Source: Archilochus colubris (Eukaryota > Chordata > Aves > Apodiformes > Trochilidae). From it: a stretch of DNA of 64,000 nucleotides. Position numbers and translations under genes: made by a program. The DNA is taken from assembly GCA_023079485.1 (NCBI GenBank), contig CM041089.1:16349660-16413659 (forward strand), in the 5' to 3' direction. Positions 1 through 12,272 of this stretch are shown in pieces. The notes below the pieces were generated by a model that saw nothing but the letters and a program-made list of their open reading frames with translations, searched no databases and was not told where the DNA came from. Position 1 is the first letter of the stretch. The number at the start of each line of letters is the position of its first letter.

Positions 1-77
1 CTACCCCAAGATGAGGGAGAGTTACTTTAGTGTAAGGAAAGTGTAATTTCTTCAGTGTAATCTACACTCCTTCTATG

Positions 78-204
78 GATACTTTCAGGACCTGTCTGGA
101 TGCATTTCTGAGTGATCTGCCCCAGTTCTGGTCCTGCTCTGGCAGGGGGTTTGGACTCGGTGACCTTCAGAGGTCCCTTCCAAGCCCTGCCATGCTGTGA
201 TTTA
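78..204 (+). mobile_element. CR1 LINE 3' end fragment
   Basis: It ends with TTCAGAGGTCCCTTCCAAGCCCTGCCATGCTGTGATT, in part a CR1 tail, and is closely matched by the copy at 51668-51796. Both begin near ACCTGTCTGGATGCATTTCT. It is a 5'-truncated non-coding remnant. Confidence 0.8.
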
Positions 205-1408
205 CAGGAAGTTCTGACAAAAAGGGCTGTAAGGCACATGCTACTGTTTTCTGTGTGCATCCTGACCGGATAAAAAAATAACATTTACACTTTCCTAGAT
301 ATCCAGAGCCCAACATGAGTATTTGTATGTATATGTATGGAGGGCAGTGCTTGGGTTCACATCGGGTGTTACACCATTAACTGCAAACCAGACACCTGAT
401 TCCATGCTCAAAGGTCTCAAAGAGCTCTCAGTGCCCACTGGACAGACTTTGTACAACTTCTGAAGTCAGACACTGGAATTTTATTCCATGTGGATGTTTT
501 TAACATCCACCTTTGAAAATCTTCAGCTGCTCCAAGAAACATAAGGCTACTTTTACCTATGGATTTTTAGAGGGAATTAAGAATGACTGAAAAGCATCAC
601 ACAAAATTCTGTTTATCCAGAAGTCAACCTTGTCTCCTACCTATGGATACACACATCCCTTGGAGAGGCAATGGAAAATCCCAGCTGAAAGCATAATTTA
701 CACTTCACACTTTGGGCTTTTTCAAATGCCTTGGCCCAATGCCTTGAGAAGTGGTCATTAAACCTACACAGGGGAAGGAATAAATTGTTGGTGCTTTTCA
801 AAGGAAGTGGCTGGAAGTCAAAAGGGACAGAAAAATCTTATATAAGGTCTTCTTCACTCTGCTCCTTCCCAATTTTCCCTATTAAATGGTATGAGGAAAA
901 GAGATGTCAGCTGCATTAATAGCACCTCTGTCTGGGAACTCGATAGCAAAACTCACTCATTAAAAGCACTCAAATCTGCAGCCTGGAGTAATTTTGAAAA
1001 CCTAAGCAAGGCATTTGTAAACCTTCTTTCTCCAGACTTCATGTCAATCCACAGGCATCCACAAGCACCAGGGAGAGAATCCCAACTTCTACTAACAACT
1101 TGAAGCCTTACTTATTCTCATTCCCCTTATTCACACACCCAAATCCAAAAATTCCTCAGCTGAACAGCCACAACAGAGCAGCTATTTCCAGAGAGCAGCA
1201 GCTAAAAGATATAACTCACTATATAACTTCTGAAAGACATAAGAGCAAAACCAGCAGAGGGGGCCACACAAATCTGTGCCCCCAGCAGCAGCTGGGAGGC
1301 TCAGGAGACTTGGTCTCCATCCCCAGCTCCAAGGATGCCAGGGACATTTCCTGCCCTAGGGACAGGGGCTACAGGGTCCCCAGTCAGCAGCACAGATTTG
1401 CTGGAGTT

Positions 1409-1958
1409 TGCCCCTGTGCTCAGCCCTGGGGAGGCCACAGCTTGAGTCCTGTGTCCAGTTCTGGGCCCCTCAGCCCCTCAGGAAGGAGCTTGAGGTGCTG
1501 GAGCAGGTCCAGAGAAGAGCAAGGAGGCTGTGAAGGGATCCAGCAGAATTGCTGTGAGGAAGGGCTGAGGGAGCTGGGGGTGTTGAGGCTGGAGAAGAGG
1601 AGGCTCAGGGGAGACCTCATCACTCTCTGCAACTCCCTGAAAGGAGGTTGGAGCCAGGGGGGGGTTGGGCTCTTTTCCCAGGCAACTCTCAGCAAGACAA
1701 GAGGGCAGGGTCTCAAGTTGTGCCAGGGGAGGTTTAGGTTGGAGATGAGAAAGAATTTCTTTCTGGAGAGGGTGATCAGGCATTGGAATGGGCTGCCCAG
1801 GGAAGTAGTGGATTCTCCGTGTCTGGAGATCTTTCCAAAGAGCCTGGATGTGGCACTGAGTGCCATGGGCTGGGAACCACGGGGGGAGTGGATCAAGGGT
1901 TGGACTTGGTGATCTCTGAGGTCCCTTCCAACCCAGCCCATTCTAGGATTCTATGATT
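1409..1958 (+). mobile_element. CR1 LINE, young, 5'-truncated (subfamily B)
   Basis: About 550 bp of the CR1 3' end, with the C-terminal part of ORF2 open in frame ([20 protein letters not shown]) and an ATTCTAGGATTCTATGATT tail. It carries the long forms of two diagnostic sites (GCCAGGGGAGG and CCCCTCAGCCCCTCAGG). Confidence 0.95.
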
Positions 1959-2964
1959 AACACCCTCCTTTTCATCATGCCTGCAGAAGGAGAGGCTCAG
2001 GGACCTGAAAGCCAGGTCTGTCAACTCATCTGCAAGAAGCCAGTCGAAACTGCCAGCATCAGGAGCTGCAGCTAAGTGAGAAAATTACATAATTGAGGCA
2101 AATTAGATTTGAAAGAAAACATTGAAGGTAAAGGAGTAAACCAGCACTCTTCATCAGATGAGACATCACTTTGTCATCATCTTGAGTGTTGACACCTGCT
2201 CCACTGTCACAGCTCCCTCAGCTCGGGAAGGCAATGCAGCAGCACCCCAACACCTCCCTTTCTGCCAAGTCTGAGCAGCATGAGAGGAGCGTTTTGCCAT
2301 TCAAGTTCCAATTCAGTTAATCACTGTAACACCTTTGAATCTCCACACTCTATTTTACACAGGATGTCTGAAGGAAGTAAAGCAGCCCCCTGGCTCTGCC
2401 TTCCACCAGCCTGCTGCGAAGTCCTGACCTTAACAATCCTGTTCTGGTCAGTTTTACATCATTTTTTTTTTAGTGTTGTATCATAAATAATGGTTTTAGG
2501 GTTGTATCACCACGTGCTGCTCTGTCTTGGTGAAGCCAGACCAATGCCAGGCTGGTCTCAGAGCCAAGGTGTTGAAGGAGGGAGAAGAGGCAGGACCCAG
2601 GAGGAAATTCTCTGGGGGTATATGGCATCTATAACACATCTAGAACACTTTGAAAGTCCTTTGAAGAGCTGCTCTCTGTGCCTTCAGAGACTAGGAACCT
2701 TGGAAACACATCTCTGAAGACTCAGCTGGATAGGGACTTGTCAGTTCTTTGCCAAACAGGGACACACAGCACAGGAAAATAAGTTATACAGGATCTTCAT
2801 TTTCTCTGCCTTAAAAATTGCTTCCCAGTCCCCCTTTTTCCACCCCTCAGCAGTGACTGTTTATCTCACCCATGGGAAAAAAAAAAAAAAAGGATTTGAA
2901 GCAAATAAAGCTTGTGGCCTGCCCCAGCCTGATTTCCATTTGGAGCTGGTTTAAGGGTTGTTAA

Positions 2965-3068
2965 GATGTGGTGTGGGGGGATGTGGTTTAGGGGAGACCT
3001 TTGTAGAGTAGGGATGATGACCCCAAGGGGATTTTCCAACCTGAAAAATTCCATGATTCTACGACTCT
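2965..3068 (+). mobile_element. Old CR1 LINE tail
   Basis: GATGTGGTTTAGG followed by TTTTCCAACCTGAAAAATTC and CATGATTCTACGACTCT, a diverged CR1 3' end. Confidence 0.65.
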
Positions 3069-4849
3069 GTGTTCCATCCACATGGACCTGTTTAGTTTAG
3101 CTCCTACTCCATTACCATGGGTTTGGCAGATGATAAAAGGAATGTTTTGATCTTGCAAGAAACATTTTTTATCACGATGTGATAGGCTCAGTTATCTAAA
3201 AGGAAAGTTTACATTGCAACCTTCACTGCCCAATCAGTTCTTGACTTAAGGCTCAAGTGATGACAAAAAAATTCAGCAGTGGGGACTCCTCCTCCCCAGT
3301 TACAACAGCTGGGAAGAGCTGCATGGGTTGGTGCCAGGAAAACGTCAGCTTCTGCCCCCATGAAAGCAAAATAACCTCTGAAAACGGAGAGGGAATAAAG
3401 AGAAACCAGGATCAGCTGCTTGTGACTCACATTAATGCCTGCATGCTATTTAAAGTCCCCAAGGCACTCTCAAAGCTTCCCAACACCACCTCACAGAAGT
3501 CAGGCTCAAAAACCAGCTCAAAAAGCCCAGTAAAAACCTCACTCACCATTTATGCACCACAGAGATGCCCTGAAGTGTGGAACAAATAAACCAAAAGTGA
3601 GTGATGTGGCCAAACAACGTGTACAGCTGCTGCTGAGTTTACCTGTTCAATGACAAAACCTCATTTAATGACAAATACCCAGCTACCCACCTGAAGCTGA
3701 GCCAGGAGGAAAAAAACTCCTGGTCCAGCTCAGCTCTTGCACTGCAGATCTCCCACCAGGGAACTTCAGAACAGCAACAGAAAACCCCATCACCTGCACA
3801 CCAGCAGGATGCCCACAACTCCTAAGTGGGTATAAGATGAAAAGCAGGGGGAAACTACCCTACAGCAACAGACATTGGGACTTTGGGTCTCTCCTGACTT
3901 CAATCTCTGAAGGAATTTATTTGTATTTCTATATTACTGACGACCTAGTGAAAACACTACTGACTATCCACCCAAGCAGAAAATGCCAACTATTACAGCT
4001 GTGTTCTTTCCCTCTCTTTCAAAAGATATTAAATTCAGAGACTGAAGTGGATCAGTTCAGCCAGGCATATTTAATGAAATAAATATTTGACTTTACCTTC
4101 TATCACTGCATTTTTAAAGCAGACAATAGGCTGCCTTTCACCCTTCCAGCATCATGATGCACAAGTTAGCCTTGCCATGGAATTTAAGGAATACTGTGAG
4201 AACCTGCTGAGACAGATTTATTACCTACTGGAGTCTTCCCCTTACAGCTAAAGGGAAAAAGAAAAAAGGCAATCAGACAGGGAAAGGCAGGGAAGCTGCT
4301 TTCTCCTTCCTCAGAGCTCCTGCACAGCTCAGTGCAATGAGCACTTTGGTGTTCAGGAAGAGCAATAAAACAAATCAGACTGGGGAATCTGCTCTCCTCT
4401 GAAAGGCACAAGTACCAGTGCCCCACCTTCCAGTCCCACACCACTCCCTGGCCAAGGGTGAGGAAGCCACAATCAGAGCGGCCAACCCAGAAGGGGACAC
4501 CACCCTACAGAACAAGGACCAAAAAACCCAAAAAACAAACAAACAAACAAAAACCAACCAGAACCAAAAATACACCACAGCAGCAAACTGCAGCCTGGTA
4601 CAAACCCCAGCATCATGCCAGCTCTCCAGGGATACCCTGAGGCTGGATCCTGCATCACATCCTGTAGGATGGATGGGAGGTGGGAGTCATCCTGGATACT
4701 GAGCACAGGCTCCAAGGGATGGTTCTCACCTCCAGCACTCAGCATGGGGGTGGGAATGGACAGGGAGGAGTAGGAGAGTGACTGAAACTGTGACAAACAG
4801 CAAGAAAGTTCAAAGAAAGGAGGAATCTTGCACAGCAAGAGCCACTGAA

Positions 4850-5275
4850 ATGCTCAAAGGGCTAAGCACCTCCCTGGGAAGCCAGGCTGAGGGATTGGGG
4901 TTGTTCAGCCTGGAGAAGAGGAGGCTCCCAGGGGAGCTCAGAGCAACCTCCCAATATCTGAAGGGGCTACAAGAAAGCTGGGGGAGGGATTTGGACACGG
5001 GGGGGTAGGGAGAGGACAAGGGGAATGGGTTAAAACTGGAAGAGGGGAGATGGAGGTTGGACATGGGGAAGAAATTCTTGAATTTGAGGGTGCTGAGCCC
5101 CTGTCCCAGGCTGCCCAGGGAAGCTGTGGCTGCCCCATCCCTGGCAGTGTCTCAGCCCAGGTTGGATGGGGCTTGGAGCACCCTGGGCTGTGGGAGGTGT
5201 CCCTGCCCATACAGGGGGTTGGAGCTGGATGAGCTTTAAGGTCCCTTCCAACCCAAACCATTCCATCATTTTCAC
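4850..5275 (+). mobile_element. CR1 LINE, older subfamily
   Basis: It contains TTGTTCAGCCTGGAGAAGAG, a diverged ORF2 end, and the tail AAGGTCCCTTCCAACCCAAA, CATTCCATCAT. It is about 425 bp, 5'-truncated, and different from the young copies. Confidence 0.88.
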
Positions 5276-8200
5276 AAACTCTGGCCCTCCCTGAGCTCTG
5301 CCACACGGGAGGAAGTCCCTGCAGGCAAAGCTCTTCTTCATTTGAGGTCTCTGTCTGTGTTTGGTTGATGTTCACCTGCAGTCTGAGCTGGAATCCCAAA
5401 GGCAGCTCCATGCCTCTGGTTGGGATGCTAGAGCTGCCAGCAGGAGCTGGGCTCCTGGCTTGAAGAATCTTCATTACCTCCAACAAATAGCCAAGATATC
5501 TGTGCAAAAGTAAAGTCTGGCATCACCCCTCACATTAATAGAAGCACAGGATCAGACTCTATACTAGAAAAAGAGAGAAGGACAAAAGGTCCACCTGGAA
5601 ACAAGCTTTAGTATGTCAAAGTATATAAGCAGTTTCCTTTAAACAAACTAACAGCAAAGCTGCAAAAGGTGGTATGCACAAGAAATAGCTCTGCTGGGCA
5701 TTTCATAGGCTTTCCAACCCCAGGCTTGACCTCCCCAACACAGCTTTGGGCATTCATGGAATACCCAGGCTAGGTGGATCCTGGTCAGCTGCCTTTAAGG
5801 TCAATGGAGAGATGGATACCTCTTCCTGCTAAAATGGAAGTTATCATCTAGACACAAGCATCTCTCCAATTCTTATTTTAGCCACATCAATTTAGTGACA
5901 TAACCCCAAAAGTGCATTGGGAACAGCTGGATTCCACTGGAGAAACTAAACAGGATTAGGATTGTGCTCCCTTACTTGACCTGCACTGCTGCTACATCTG
6001 ATCAGCAGTGCTCAATGCAGATGACAGGAAAATGGTGGAAGCACAGTAATCTCCAGGGACACAAAACATGGATTTGAAGCTTCTAAAACAGCAGGTTTAG
6101 AGGGTATCTTCATGTGTGACCCAAGTGCACAAAGATAAATGCGACCTTCAGCCAACTTTCAGCAAAGACAACTCTGCTTTTCTGGAACTTCACTGTCATT
6201 TTTCTAAGAAAATTGTGCTTTTTGGATACAGCAGCTCTGTTGTAGCAAGGGACAAGCATTGAGGAAAAGTAATATGTATGAAGAGGTGACTTTACCAAGC
6301 TCATTCTACTGTAAGACACTTGAGAACAGTTCTGTTCCTGCCAAAAAACTCAAAGATGCAGCAGCAGCATCCCCAGGGACAGCGTGAGGACCCACTGGTG
6401 TTCAGCCAGACAGCAACTCAGGTGCTCAGAGGCATCAAAGAGGAGCCAGGGAATTCAAGGGGATGCAACAGAGCAGCTCAACATGGACTTGAGCCCCAGT
6501 TCCTTCCCCAGGCACCTCACAGCCCTCCTGTTGCAGAGGTTTGACCTGCAGGTGAGCATTGCTGAAAACCAGATGTTCTCAGGATGCAAGCTGCATTCTG
6601 ATGGAAAAAAAACAAAAAACAAAACAGCACAAGGAGATTTTGTATCACAACACCCCAGCCCTAATAGAGACCCTGAGAAGCATGGCAAACACCAAGTGGT
6701 TTTTGCTGGGGAAGTCTCAGGCTGTGTAAAGCTGGGAGCAGTGCACATGCAAGGCTGATCACAGGGATTCACGTGGCTCCTGTGAAATCAGAAAGCATAA
6801 ACAAGCTCGGAAGGCTTGAAGTCTTTTAACAATCAGAGGGCAGCACTCGGGATCATGGCAGCCTTCTTAAATCCCACTCTGTGTCTGGCCTTGTGCTCTG
6901 CATCCCAATCAGCAAACAAAACAAGAAAAGGGTCAGGGACAGAGCTGGGTCAGCTGCAGCCCCCTTCTCCCAGCTCCAGCTTCCAGGATTTGCCTCCCTC
7001 TCCAGTCCCCTTTCAGCTCCCTCCATATGACTCAAACTTGTGCCATTGCTCCCCTCCTGACACTCACACCATGTTCTGCTCTGCCAGTGACACAGAGAAG
7101 CAACAAAAAACGATGAGGAAAGGTCCCTCCTTCCTCCTGCGTCATTAGAGCCTCATCTTTTTGCTGCGTGGAGCTTTGAAAAATGAGAAAACAGATCTGG
7201 GATTGAATGGGAGGGGTGTAAAAAGTCCCTGGAACAAAATACCATATGTGCAATGCCTCTTCTGTTCTCCGAGCTGGGAAAGAAAACAGCAGAGAAGCAC
7301 CAGACCTGTCCTGAGGAACTGGGGATGGGAGGAGAGGAAAAGGACAAACCTAAGGTGAGGCAGAGAAGAATTCCTTCCAGCAGCCATGAGGAAGGAATGT
7401 GCAGAAGTGAGAGCTCCTCTGGCTCTGCCCTGCCCAGAGGTAGCACCCAGCACCCCAGGCTTTGCTTTCCCACTGCTCCTTGCCCCCCAGCATTACAGAA
7501 TGCTGCTTTCATCACCAGTTACCAGGGGATAATTTATTTCCCTGGGCAGAAGCAGAGAGGAGAGGCAGCTGCTGCCCTCTGCAACAGGCAATGTGACATG
7601 GGCACAGCACAGAGCCACAGCACAGAATGCACATTGCACACACCCTGTCCCTAAAGGAAACCTTGCAAGAGACACCTTTGCCTTCTGGTGCATCCACAGG
7701 CAGAACCTCCAGCCTTCAATCCCCATCATCCTTATGCTGCTACATCAAAGCAAAACCCTGTCCTGGCTTTCAACATGCCCATTCCCTCGATTTCTACCCT
7801 GTAAATCACACGAGGACTTTTCCCACCCCGCTGCTACCATCTCCTGGGTACACCTGGTCCCATCCATGCCCCTCAGTGCAAACTGCACCCTGAGTGCTGC
7901 CAGAGCCATCACCCCCCAGGGAGTGACAGGAAGGCTCAGAGGTGGCTCCCGCAAGGCCAGGGGTAGCAGCCAGCAGCATCTTCTGTGTCTGGTGATGCAG
8001 TAAAAGCTGCACAGGAAATCTGGGAGCTGCCAACAGCCCCACTCATCACCTGCACACACACAGGCACCAGGTACCAGCTGGGCTCCTCCTGTCTCTCTTT
8101 GAGAATTCTGCCCTCAGATTTGTTGAGTCCACTCTGACCCTTCAGACTTCATCAACACTGAGGCAGCCTGGTGTATCAGATTGCTAAAAAAAAAAAAAGC

Positions 8201-8396
8201 TTTTGTTTTGTTCTGTTTTCTCTCAGTGAGTCCCTGACACTGCCCTTCTTCTGAACCATGGCTGAGGAACATCTCACCTGACTTGTTTGCCAGCATCAAC
8301 ACAGCTGATCAAATGCTGAGCTCTACTGTAGTGCTACCAGATGCAAACCTTCCAGTGCTTCAAATAAAACCAAGATGTTCCAAATTAAAGAAATAA

Positions 8397-8510
8397 AAGT
8401 AAAAAAAAAAAAAATTTAAAAAATCCCACCACACAAACAAAACCCCCATAACAAAACAAAATACCAAACCAAAAAATACCTTAAACTACTAAAAAAAAAA
8501 ACCTACTAAA
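8397..8510. repeat. A-rich low-complexity stretch
   Basis: A-runs and CAAAA/CCAAA-type sequence on the + strand over about 110 bp; no other feature is seen. Confidence 0.85.
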
Positions 8511-9729
8511 ATCACCAATATACCAGCTGCAATAGCAGCATTTTGGAGAGGATTTTTTATTATTACTATTATATCTGCAGAAGTTAAGCCAAGAAAAAAG
8601 AGAAATAAACAGAACCAAGCCCTGCATCCAAGCAACCTCTCTGTGAGCAAACACAGACACACTGAAAGGCTGGCAGAACATGATGCTGAAAGTAAGTGGG
8701 GTGGGTTCTGATGGAAACACAGTTTTTTCAGATCTGGTGTGAAATCTGCAATGCATGGCACTGAGTAAGAGCTTACACAGGCTGCACAGAAGCACCTAAA
8801 TATTCCTCCTCCTGCTGTTTATCCCTAGCTGGCACATACTCAGAGACTGGAAAGACAAAGCTAAACCAAAGCTCAGACTGACTTTTTTAACCTCTCATTT
8901 GCACTGCATTTCTCCCTCCAGGGATCTCACATGGTTTGGTTTGGTTTGGATCCCATCCCAGCTCAGCCTCAGAGAAATGTATCAAACGATTTCAATGCAC
9001 CAACACATTTCATTTGAAATTCAAGTATCTTAAATTACTTTGAATGAACATTCTTGACATCTCAATAGCCTTCTGGGTAACTTTTCAGCCACCTAAGTGG
9101 TCAAGAGTGCAGGGCAACTGGACTCAGCCAAACCCAGGAGACTGCACCACAGAAATCCACAGTATGAGAGCTGTTTGGGTGGAATCCCCCCTTCCATCCC
9201 ATGGGGAATGAAAACTTCATCACTTTGTTCACCATTCCCTTGGACCAAACGTGAAGCAGGGCAAAGCCAGGAGCTGGAATCCAAAAATAAGGAAACTGCA
9301 TGTGGTTGAAATGCTGGTTCTGACTTTCAGCCCTTTGACTGCAGAGGCAGAAAAGGGGACAACAAACTGCCCAGTGCCACGATGATGGGAGGCAAATATC
9401 TCAGAATGGTTCAGGCTGAAGAGACAAAGATGTCACCAAGAGGCAATGGCAGGGTTTATGCACACACTGGGTGTATAGGGTTACACACACACTAAGGAAA
9501 CATGATGAGCAGGGCTCACCAAAACTGTTTTTTCTCAGTGTAACAAATAACTTGGGCAGCAGTAAGGGACATTTGGCTTGGCCACAGCAGCACTTCCCAT
9601 CAGAACTGTAAATGGGGCTTCCAGTTGCCAAAAGCCACCGAATGCTGAGGGAATCTGAGCTTGGATGAATGCCTGCTAGGACTGAACTGCAACAGGTAAA
9701 CTGGGTGCATGAAGAAAGAACCCTAGGAG

Positions 9730-9753
9730 GAAAAAAAAAAAAAAAAAAAAAAA
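9730..9753. repeat. Poly(A) tract
   Basis: An uninterrupted run of about 24 A on the + strand. No retroposed gene is recognisable immediately upstream. Confidence 0.9.
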
Positions 9754-11120
9754 GCCAGAAAACAAGGCTTACTGAGCTGTAAACACTTTTATAGAATTGT
9801 GTGCCAAAGACAAGGAACCTGAAATCATCGGCTCATCATGGGTCCCATGAATAAAGGACTTGGCTGCACTTTCCCAGCAGCCAGGAGGCTCAACAGTTTT
9901 CTCAGGAACTTCAGAGAATTTTACTTCTTTCCTACAACCCCCTTATGCTCTCAGTGGAATCCCCAGACAGCTTTTCAAGCCCTAGGAGCTGGGGCAGCTG
10001 ACAGCAAAGAGGTTACCCAAAAGGCATGGCAATGATAATCCTGCAGGAATGGAGGCAAACAATAAAAGGGATGCTACCCAGGACCACAAGGAACTGGCTT
10101 TAACCATAACAGCAGGGCACTGCCAAAATGAAATGGGCTGTCACAGGAGAGCAAAGAAACAGAAAACCCCAACAGAACAGCAAGAGATTAGAGACAACTT
10201 TCATAAAACAAATTCTTCTCAAGCCCTACCACTGCAGGAGAAGAAAACTCATTGCATCTCCTCCTTCTGAGGGGACCTCTCTGGGTCCTCATCTCGAGCA
10301 GGGGGGGAAGAAGCATCTTCTGGGCAGTTCTGGTATAAAACCAGGCTATTACCTGTTTTCCAAGGAAGAAATCTTCTTGTGTGTGTGTGACAAGAAGGTT
10401 CTTGTCATCCCACAGCCCCTTCCTCCAGATGTCATGATCCACTCTGAGAAAGCCAGGAAGGCTGGGGAGCAGTGGCAGCTGAACCTGGGGATGCCTGAAG
10501 GGAGGGCACTGATCCTGTCCTGCAGCAAGAGCTCTGCTCTGCTCCACACACCTGTGAAGTGGCTGCACATGTGCTGGATGCAAAGCCATTCCCTTTACTC
10601 ACATCCCCAGAAGAGAGGGGAAAGTGTGTTTGTACAGCATGCATTATAAGAGAGCATCTCTGCTTGAAACTCTGGAGACGGGGCTCTACAGAGAAGCAGA
10701 AAAAGGTGTCTCCTCTGGGGAAATGCAAATGCATCAAAATCCACCTCTGCCCAACGTGCAGACAACCTTGGCATGGCTGACATTCACCCACATCACAGAT
10801 AAACCACTGCACAGTCCAACTACCGCAGGGCTAAGCAGGACCCCCCCACACACGTTCATCCTCAGAGGTTGAGCAACACAACCAGAAAAAGCTGGGAAAG
10901 CTGCATTTCACAGGACACACACTCACACTTCCTTAGCATTCAGCCTTTTGACTTCCCTACTGTGAAGGGCAAGTGTCATAAAGCCAGGGGAGAAACAGCT
11001 TCACAAGGTGAAGGCTTTCCCCAGGGGAAAAACCTTGGCTCAGGGGACATCTCAGGGAAGAGGAGCCATGTCCAGGTGCTCAGCATAATGAGGAAGGGGA
11101 AAAAAGGGGGGAGGAAGGAA

Positions 11121-11508
11121 GAGGGGGAAGAGGGGGAAGAGGGGGAAGAGGGGGAAGAGGGGGAAGAGGGGGAAGAGGGGGAAGAGGGGGAAGAGGGGGA
11201 AGAGGGGGAAGAGGGGGAAGAGGGGGAAGAGGGGGAAGAGGGGGAAGAGGGGGAAGAGGGGGAAGAGGGGGAAGAGGGGGAAGAGGGGGAAGAGGGGGAA
11301 GAGGGGGAAGAGGGGGAAGAGGGGGAAGAGGGGGAAGAGGGGGAAGAGGGGGAAGAGGGGGAAGAGGGGGAAGAGGGGGAAGAGGGGGAAGAGGGGGAAG
11401 AGGGGGAAGAGGGGGAAGAGGGGGAAGAGGGGGAAGAGGGGGAAGAGGGGGAAGAGGGGGAAGAGGGGGAAGAGGGGGAAGAGGGGGAAGAGGGGGAAGA
11501 GGGGGAAG
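11121..11508. repeat. 9-bp purine minisatellite, about 43 perfect copies
   Basis: The unit GAGGGGGAA is repeated without visible change over 388 bp. One strand is entirely purine, the other entirely pyrimidine. Because the unit is 9 bp, it gives open frames of repeated Glu-Glu-Gly on + and Pro-Pro-Leu on -; these are by-products, not proteins. Less regular purine-rich sequence (AAAAAAGGGGGGAGGAAGGAA) lies on its left side. Confidence 0.98.
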
Positions 11509-11913
11509 TCTTTGTTTTATGCCTACTTTGAAAAGAAATGGATTAAGAAAAAAAAACAAAACAAAAGCCTGGGGGGGGTGTCCTCAAAACTTGGTGTATC
11601 CTAAAGTAGCTAGGCAAGGTGTTGTTCAAATAACTGTGTTATCTCCCTGGGCTCCCCAAAGTCCCCCTTCAGATCAGGCAGGGATCTGAAGGCAAGCTGC
11701 AAACAAACCTGCAGCCCTGTTCTCTCTGCTCTTTTTAACCAGGGCCACAAAACGAATGCAAAACCCCAACTAAACCCCTCAGTCCCTGAGCACAAAGAGC
11801 CCAGGGTTCCCAAAGCTGTGATCCATCACTGCAGACAACCCTCTCTGATCACACCATATGATCAGAGGCTTTACTTTATTATTCCCTCACACCACCACCA
11901 ACCAAAGCATCCT

Positions 11914-11938
11914 ACAGATCAGATCAGATCAGATCAGG
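11914..11938. repeat. Short 5-bp microsatellite
   Basis: AGATC is repeated about five times in CAGATCAGATCAGATCAGAT. Confidence 0.85.
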
Positions 11939-12207
11939 CAAAGTGCTGCCTGTCAGAAAAGATTCCTGAATAACCACTGCCTGCTGGGAGGTGTGGGGGA
12001 TTTCTCTCTGTGCCATCACAGACTAAGTGAGGTTCAGAGGCAACACAACCAAAACCAACTGGCATGGGCAGAAGTCTTGTATCCCAAGTTTATTAAACCT
12101 TCGGGATTGTTTAACCCAGTCAATTGCAGCATCCCATGTGTTGGATGTACACTCCCAAGTATTACACAGATGCTGAAGAGTGGGAGAACTGCTGGGTAGA
12201 GGCAAAA

Positions 12208-12272
12208 GATGGAACTAGATGGTCCCTTCCAACCCTGAAAATTCCATGATTCTGTGATTCCATGATTCTGCC
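12208..12272 (+). mobile_element. CR1 LINE tail fragment
   Basis: GATGGTCCCTTCCAACCCTG followed by three ATTCC/ATGATTCTGTGATT-type terminal repeats. Confidence 0.8.

Noticed and set aside
11121..11508. CRISPR-like array
   Set aside because: Pure tandem repetition with no spacers; host is a vertebrate.
10869..11559. Open frames of Glu-Glu-Gly (+) and Pro-Pro-Leu (-) repeats, 159-220 codons
   Set aside because: They are the translation of the 9-bp minisatellite, whose period is a multiple of three; no flanking domain, and both strands are open.
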